From assembly GCA_015478675.1 (NCBI GenBank), contig JADMIH010000163.1, positions 1 to 8,603 on the forward strand: a DNA stretch of 8,603 nucleotides, written 5' to 3'. The translations under genes were made by a program, and so were the position numbers. This DNA comes from Chloroflexota bacterium. GTDB taxonomy: Bacteria > Chloroflexota > Chloroflexia > QHBQ01 > JADMIH01. Positions 6,389 to 8,603 of the stretch are shown here, one piece after another. Every line of letters begins with the position of its first letter. The stretch's first letter is position 1. Under the pieces are notes generated by a model. It made no database searches. It worked only from the letters and a program-made list of their open reading frames with translations, and was not told the DNA's origin.

Positions 6389-6928
6389 TCAGAACTGCAC
6401 TATGACGCTTCGGGTGTTCGCCCCGCGTGCCACAGAGAGCACTACTCTATCTCCAGTGAGCCTGGATAGCCCTCGTGCCAGATCGTCCGCCGAGCGGACG
6501 GGGTCGTCGCCAACTGCCACTATGACATCGCCCACTCTCAGGCCGGCGGCCTCGGCGGACGAACCTGAGTTGACGCCACCCACATATGCCCCCGGCACCG
6601 CGGTACCTCCTGGCATAGCATAGCGGCTAGCATCGGCTACTTTGGCTCCGAGAGATCTGCGGTTCGGGCCCCCGCCAGGCTTAGAGGAAAGAGAGGCTAC
6701 AATTCGCTCCAGCCGCGCACGGTCAAAGCCCACCACAACCTCGTCGCCTATTATCGTGACAGGTACGCCCTGCTGCCCTGAGCGGCGGATCATCTCGATA
6801 GCAGCCGCTCTGTCCTGGTCAACATACTTCTCGGTCCAGGTGACTCCATGTTGTGAAAGAAACTCCTTCACGCGGCGGCACCAGGGTCAAGTATGGGTAG
6901 AATAAATAACAGCCTGTGCCTCAGCCAT
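6389..6928 (-). CDS. Glutaredoxin-PDZ fusion with in-frame TGA at the catalytic site, probable selenoprotein
   Basis: Read through one TGA (6889-6887), the frame gives 179 residues. Residues 1-80 are a glutaredoxin-like thioredoxin fold: AVIYSTHT, then U14-P15-W16-C17 where the CPWC redox motif belongs, the cis-proline at V55-P56, and GFDR (67-70). Residues about 92-179 are an HtrA-style PDZ domain (GAYVGGVNSGSSAEAAGL, GDVIVAVGDDPV). Everything after the TGA stays in frame and conserved in character, and Cys17 (TGC) is intact; only the attacking Cys is replaced by TGA. With the stem-loop at 6836-6889 this points to selenocysteine. Sec-containing glutaredoxins are known; the PDZ fusion is what looks unusual. 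The ATG at 6928 has GGGGGGAAG 5 bases upstream and gives a normal glutaredoxin N-terminus. There is no signal peptide, so the protein is cytoplasmic. Likely role: thiol-disulfide or peroxide reduction, with PDZ choosing a partner (inference). Alternatives: nonsense mutation or base-call error. The gene ends at its own TGA (6391-6389). Automatic calling would start at GTG 6871 and lose the active site. Confidence 0.82.
6836..6889 (-). promoter_or_regulatory. SECIS-like stem-loop directly after the in-frame UGA
   Basis: On the mRNA, 15 bases after UGA comes GUGAAGGAGUUUCUUUCAC (6871-6853). It folds into an 8-bp stem including one G-U pair, with apical loop GUU (G at 6863). The loop is about 24 bases from the UGA, inside the 16-37 range usual for bacterial SECIS elements, and has the expected G near its 5' side followed by U. 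A lower stem can form between CCUGGUG (6885-6879) and CACCUGG (6842-6836) with one U-U mismatch. Bacterial SECIS elements lie in the coding region and bind SelB. The fold was done by eye, without energy calculation. Confidence 0.6.
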
Positions 6929-7015
6929 AGCGTCTTCCCCCCATTCTTTGAAAGCTGTATACCCCATGCTGTGCATAGTCTGTGCCAACAAGAGAAGCAC
7001 TTTGCGCCCTGATAG

Positions 7016-7059
7016 CTCAAGCTTACACATGACCGTTGGTCGTTCCAGCGTAAGCTGAG
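7016..7059. repeat. Inverted repeat upstream of the glutaredoxin gene
   Basis: AGCTTAC (7020-7026) pairs with GTAAGCT (7050-7056). The stem extends to CTC (7016-7018) and GAG (7057-7059) past one bulged A. Nested inside is GACC-gtt-GGTC (7031-7041). The structure lies about 90-130 bases upstream of the ATG at 6928 and would fall in the leader of the - strand transcript if that begins in the AT-rich patch beyond 7060. It may be an operator or a leader structure; the role is unknown. Confidence 0.4.
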
Positions 7060-7165
7060 TTACAGGAACTACTATATATATTGCTATTGATAGTACCTCT
7101 GGTTTATGCAAGATATAGGAACTATAGGCTATAGCTAGGCCATACGAATAAACTATATCATAAAG
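7060..7165. promoter_or_regulatory. AT-rich divergent promoter region
   Basis: This block is much richer in A/T than its surroundings and sits between the divergent glutaredoxin-PDZ and lipoprotein genes, so it probably holds both promoters. It contains ACTATATATATTG, a repeated AGGAACTA (7064-7071 and 7117-7124) and the palindrome GCTATAGC (7128-7135). TATCAT (7156-7161) could be a -10 box for the + strand gene, but I find no convincing -35 box for either direction. The rest of 6929-7250 holds no gene I can support. Confidence 0.4.
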
Positions 7166-7224
7166 GCGGGAAGCTTTTCTCTATGAGGTGCTGCTACCTT
7201 GGCGACCTGCCGGCGGCCAGCGGG

Positions 7225-7238
7225 CACTACGTATAGTG
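7225..7238 (+). repeat. Small hairpin just before the lipoprotein ribosome binding site
   Basis: CACTA-cgta-TAGTG has perfect 5-bp arms and ends next to the ribosome binding site at 7239-7244. It may be a weak operator or a leader structure; it may also be chance. Confidence 0.2.
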
Positions 7239-7244
7239 AGAGGA
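7239..7244 (+). promoter_or_regulatory. Ribosome binding site that decides the lipoprotein start
   Basis: AGAGGA ends 6 bases before the ATG at 7251. It favours this ATG over the in-frame GTG at 7188, whose extra 21 residues would bury the signal peptide. Confidence 0.7.
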
Positions 7245-7250
7245 AATATT

Positions 7251-8603
7251 ATGCGAGCGCAGAGATTACTGCCGTTGCTACTGGTCTGTTTGCCACTGGT
7301 TGCTGCTTGCAGCCCCGGAGCTCCAGCCACAGTCCAACCTGCGGCAAAGAAACAGCCAACTTCCACCGCGGTGTTGAAAGCAGCAACAGCCCCGCTCCCC
7401 ACGGCTACGCCTGAGCCGCCGCCCGAGCCTACGGCCACTATGCAGCCGCGAAGCGCCGTTATTGAACGGCAGATAATGCAAATAGAAGCCGGAGCCGCAA
7501 GCGTTCGCGGCCTCGACCCTCTCTACCGCGTGCCTGAAGTCTTTATCAGCCGCCAGCAGTTCCAGGACAACTTGAAGAAAGAAGCCGAAAAGGACAAAGG
7601 CCAGTCAGACGCCGACCAGTACCAGATATTCCTCTGGTTGGCGCGCCTCTCTGACCAACGTTCACTCGACATCTACAAGGAAAGTGTGGATATGCACAGC
7701 GAGGGAGTGCTGGGTTACTATGATCCGTTCCAGAAGAAGCTGTTTGTCATTGGCGATCAGAAAGTGCTTGACCCACAGGCGCGAGAAGCACTGGCGCACG
7801 AATACATCCACAGCCTTCAGGACCAGCATTATGACCTTGCTAAGCTTCTGATCCAGGGGAGCAGCGACAGCGACCGCAGCCTGGCGGGGCGCTCTCTGAT
7901 AGAGGGTGACGCGACCATAACAGGATATAGTTACGCCGCTGAGTATATGACAGCTAAAGATTACAAGAGCCTCTTCGCCCAGAGCAAGCAAGCCGACGCC
8001 GCCAAGCAGGTCTATGACAGCGCGCCCCCATATATAACCGCACTGATGCTCTTCCCTTACACAGAAGGCCCCAACTTCGTGCAAGCTCTCACCAGGGTAG
8101 ACTACTTTGCCGCTGTTAACCTGGCGATTTCCGATCCACCTCGCTCTACCGAGCAGATACTCCACCCTGAGAAGTATATACAGTCTCCACGTGACGCACC
8201 CCAGCTTGTTACTCTCCCGCCACTCACCAGCACCCTGGGCACGGGTTGGACTTACAAATATGAGGATACTATAGGGGAGTTTGATCTTCGCTCGATACTG
8301 CAAGAGAACGGCGCGGGAGACCCGGTTGCAGGTGCGGCAGGCTGGGGTGGAGGCGAATATGCTATCTACCAGAATGGCGATGCGGCATTGATGTATACCG
8401 ACACCACCTGGGATACTCAGAAAGATGCCGATGAGTTCTACGGCTCTATGTACGAGACTTTCAAGAAAACCGGGAAAGACGGCGATTTCTGGACCGACGG
8501 CGCACGCTTCTTCGGCGTGCGCGAGATAGGAAAGAGCGTGCTATTCGTCGCCTCTACAGACCGCAAGGCGCTGGAAAGCACGATAACCGCTGCGCGGGAC
8601 TAG
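7251..8603 (+). CDS. Secreted lipoprotein with HEXXH zinc-metallopeptidase motif
   Basis: The 450-residue protein begins with a lipoprotein signal peptide: MRAQR, a Leu-rich core and the lipobox LVAAC with Cys20. It should be lipidated and anchored outside the cytoplasmic membrane. A Pro/Thr/Ala linker (about 23-65) follows. The globular part contains LAHEYIHSLQDQHYDL, an HEXXH motif with H183, E184 and H187, and about 31 residues later SLIEGDA with E218 as likely third zinc ligand, the gluzincin pattern. Upstream, GVLGYYDPFQKKLFVIGD (about 152-169) resembles the strand region before the active helix in such peptidases. HEXXH-LQDQ followed by an EGDA segment recalls uncharacterised surface metalloproteins of bacteria and haloarchaea. 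Substrate unknown. The C-terminal 120 residues look like a separate alpha/beta domain (TWDTQKDADEFYGSMY, VLFVASTD). The stop codon is the last codon of the window, so the gene is complete. It diverges from the glutaredoxin-PDZ gene. Confidence 0.85.
   Translation: MRAQRLLPLLLVCLPLVAACSPGAPATVQPAAKKQPTSTAVLKAATAPLPTATPEPPPEPTATMQPRSAVIERQIMQIEAGAASVRGLDPLYRVPEVFISRQQFQDNLKKEAEKDKGQSDADQYQIFLWLARLSDQRSLDIYKESVDMHSEGVLGYYDPFQKKLFVIGDQKVLDPQAREALAHEYIHSLQDQHYDLAKLLIQGSSDSDRSLAGRSLIEGDATITGYSYAAEYMTAKDYKSLFAQSKQADAAKQVYDSAPPYITALMLFPYTEGPNFVQALTRVDYFAAVNLAISDPPRSTEQILHPEKYIQSPRDAPQLVTLPPLTSTLGTGWTYKYEDTIGEFDLRSILQENGAGDPVAGAAGWGGGEYAIYQNGDAALMYTDTTWDTQKDADEFYGSMYETFKKTGKDGDFWTDGARFFGVREIGKSVLFVASTDRKALESTITAARD

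Noticed and set aside
6320..6391. Read-through of the final TGA (6391-6389) as a second Sec codon
   Set aside because: The PDZ domain is complete at this point, the following codons show no domain, and no close hairpin like the one at 6853-6871 follows.
6389..6871. 160-residue - strand protein starting at GTG 6871
   Set aside because: It would begin after the redox motif, inside the first helix of the glutaredoxin fold. Reading through the TGA restores strand 1 and the active site.
6887..7111. Independent 74-residue - strand ORF ending at the TGA
   Set aside because: Its last 13 residues are the start of the glutaredoxin. The part before the ATG at 6928 lacks a ribosome binding site and overlaps the inverted repeat at 7016-7059.
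7188..7250. GTG start at 7188 for the lipoprotein
   Set aside because: It would place 21 residues before the signal peptide, while the ATG at 7251 has a good ribosome binding site and gives a standard lipoprotein signal.
7662..8303. 213-residue - strand ORF opposite the lipoprotein
   Set aside because: It is antisense to a gene with signal peptide and HEXXH motif, has no ribosome binding site or domain of its own, and results from codon bias on the other strand.

Overview
The window looks like chromosomal DNA from a GC-rich, free-living bacterium, most likely a member of the Chloroflexota. This is an inference from protein style: a sugar ABC permease with an enlarged periplasmic loop, a family-39-type glycosyltransferase carrying large extracellular domains, and a lipoprotein whose lipobox is followed by a Pro/Thr/Ala linker. 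No rRNA or other taxonomic marker is present.

Left part (1-1508, + strand): the tail of a sugar ABC transporter operon. The last 11 codons of an upstream gene, probably the first permease, overlap the start of a MalG-type permease (36-1184) through TAATG. A 103-residue acidic, disordered protein of unknown role (1197-1508) follows after 12 bases. A repeat-rich stretch (1509-1787) separates these genes from a convergent gene.

Middle (1788-6168, - strand): one large gene for a 1383-residue membrane protein. It combines a GT-C glycosyltransferase core, an extra membrane helix, two PA14-like modules and a C-terminal NHL-type beta-propeller. A good promoter (6126-6155) lies upstream. Next to it is a compact 129-bp element (6169-6297) with 20-bp inverted termini beginning GTAA and an 8-bp flanking duplication matching at 7 of 8 positions, so it looks like a MITE. 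A decayed relative of this element lies at 1610-1769, on the other side of the big gene.

Right part (6389-8603): a divergent pair. On the - strand, 6389-6928 encodes a glutaredoxin fused to a PDZ domain. The first catalytic Cys of the CPWC motif is encoded by TGA, and a stem-loop suitable as a bacterial SECIS follows at once. This is therefore very probably a selenoprotein (UPWC), which ordinary gene calling would truncate to a headless 160-residue product starting at a GTG (6871). On the + strand, 7251-8603 encodes a lipoprotein with an HEXXH metallopeptidase motif. The AT-rich region between them (6929-7250) holds inverted repeats and probably both promoters.

The most notable item is the UGA-containing glutaredoxin-PDZ gene. 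The GT39-PA14-PA14-NHL fusion and the MITE-like element come next.
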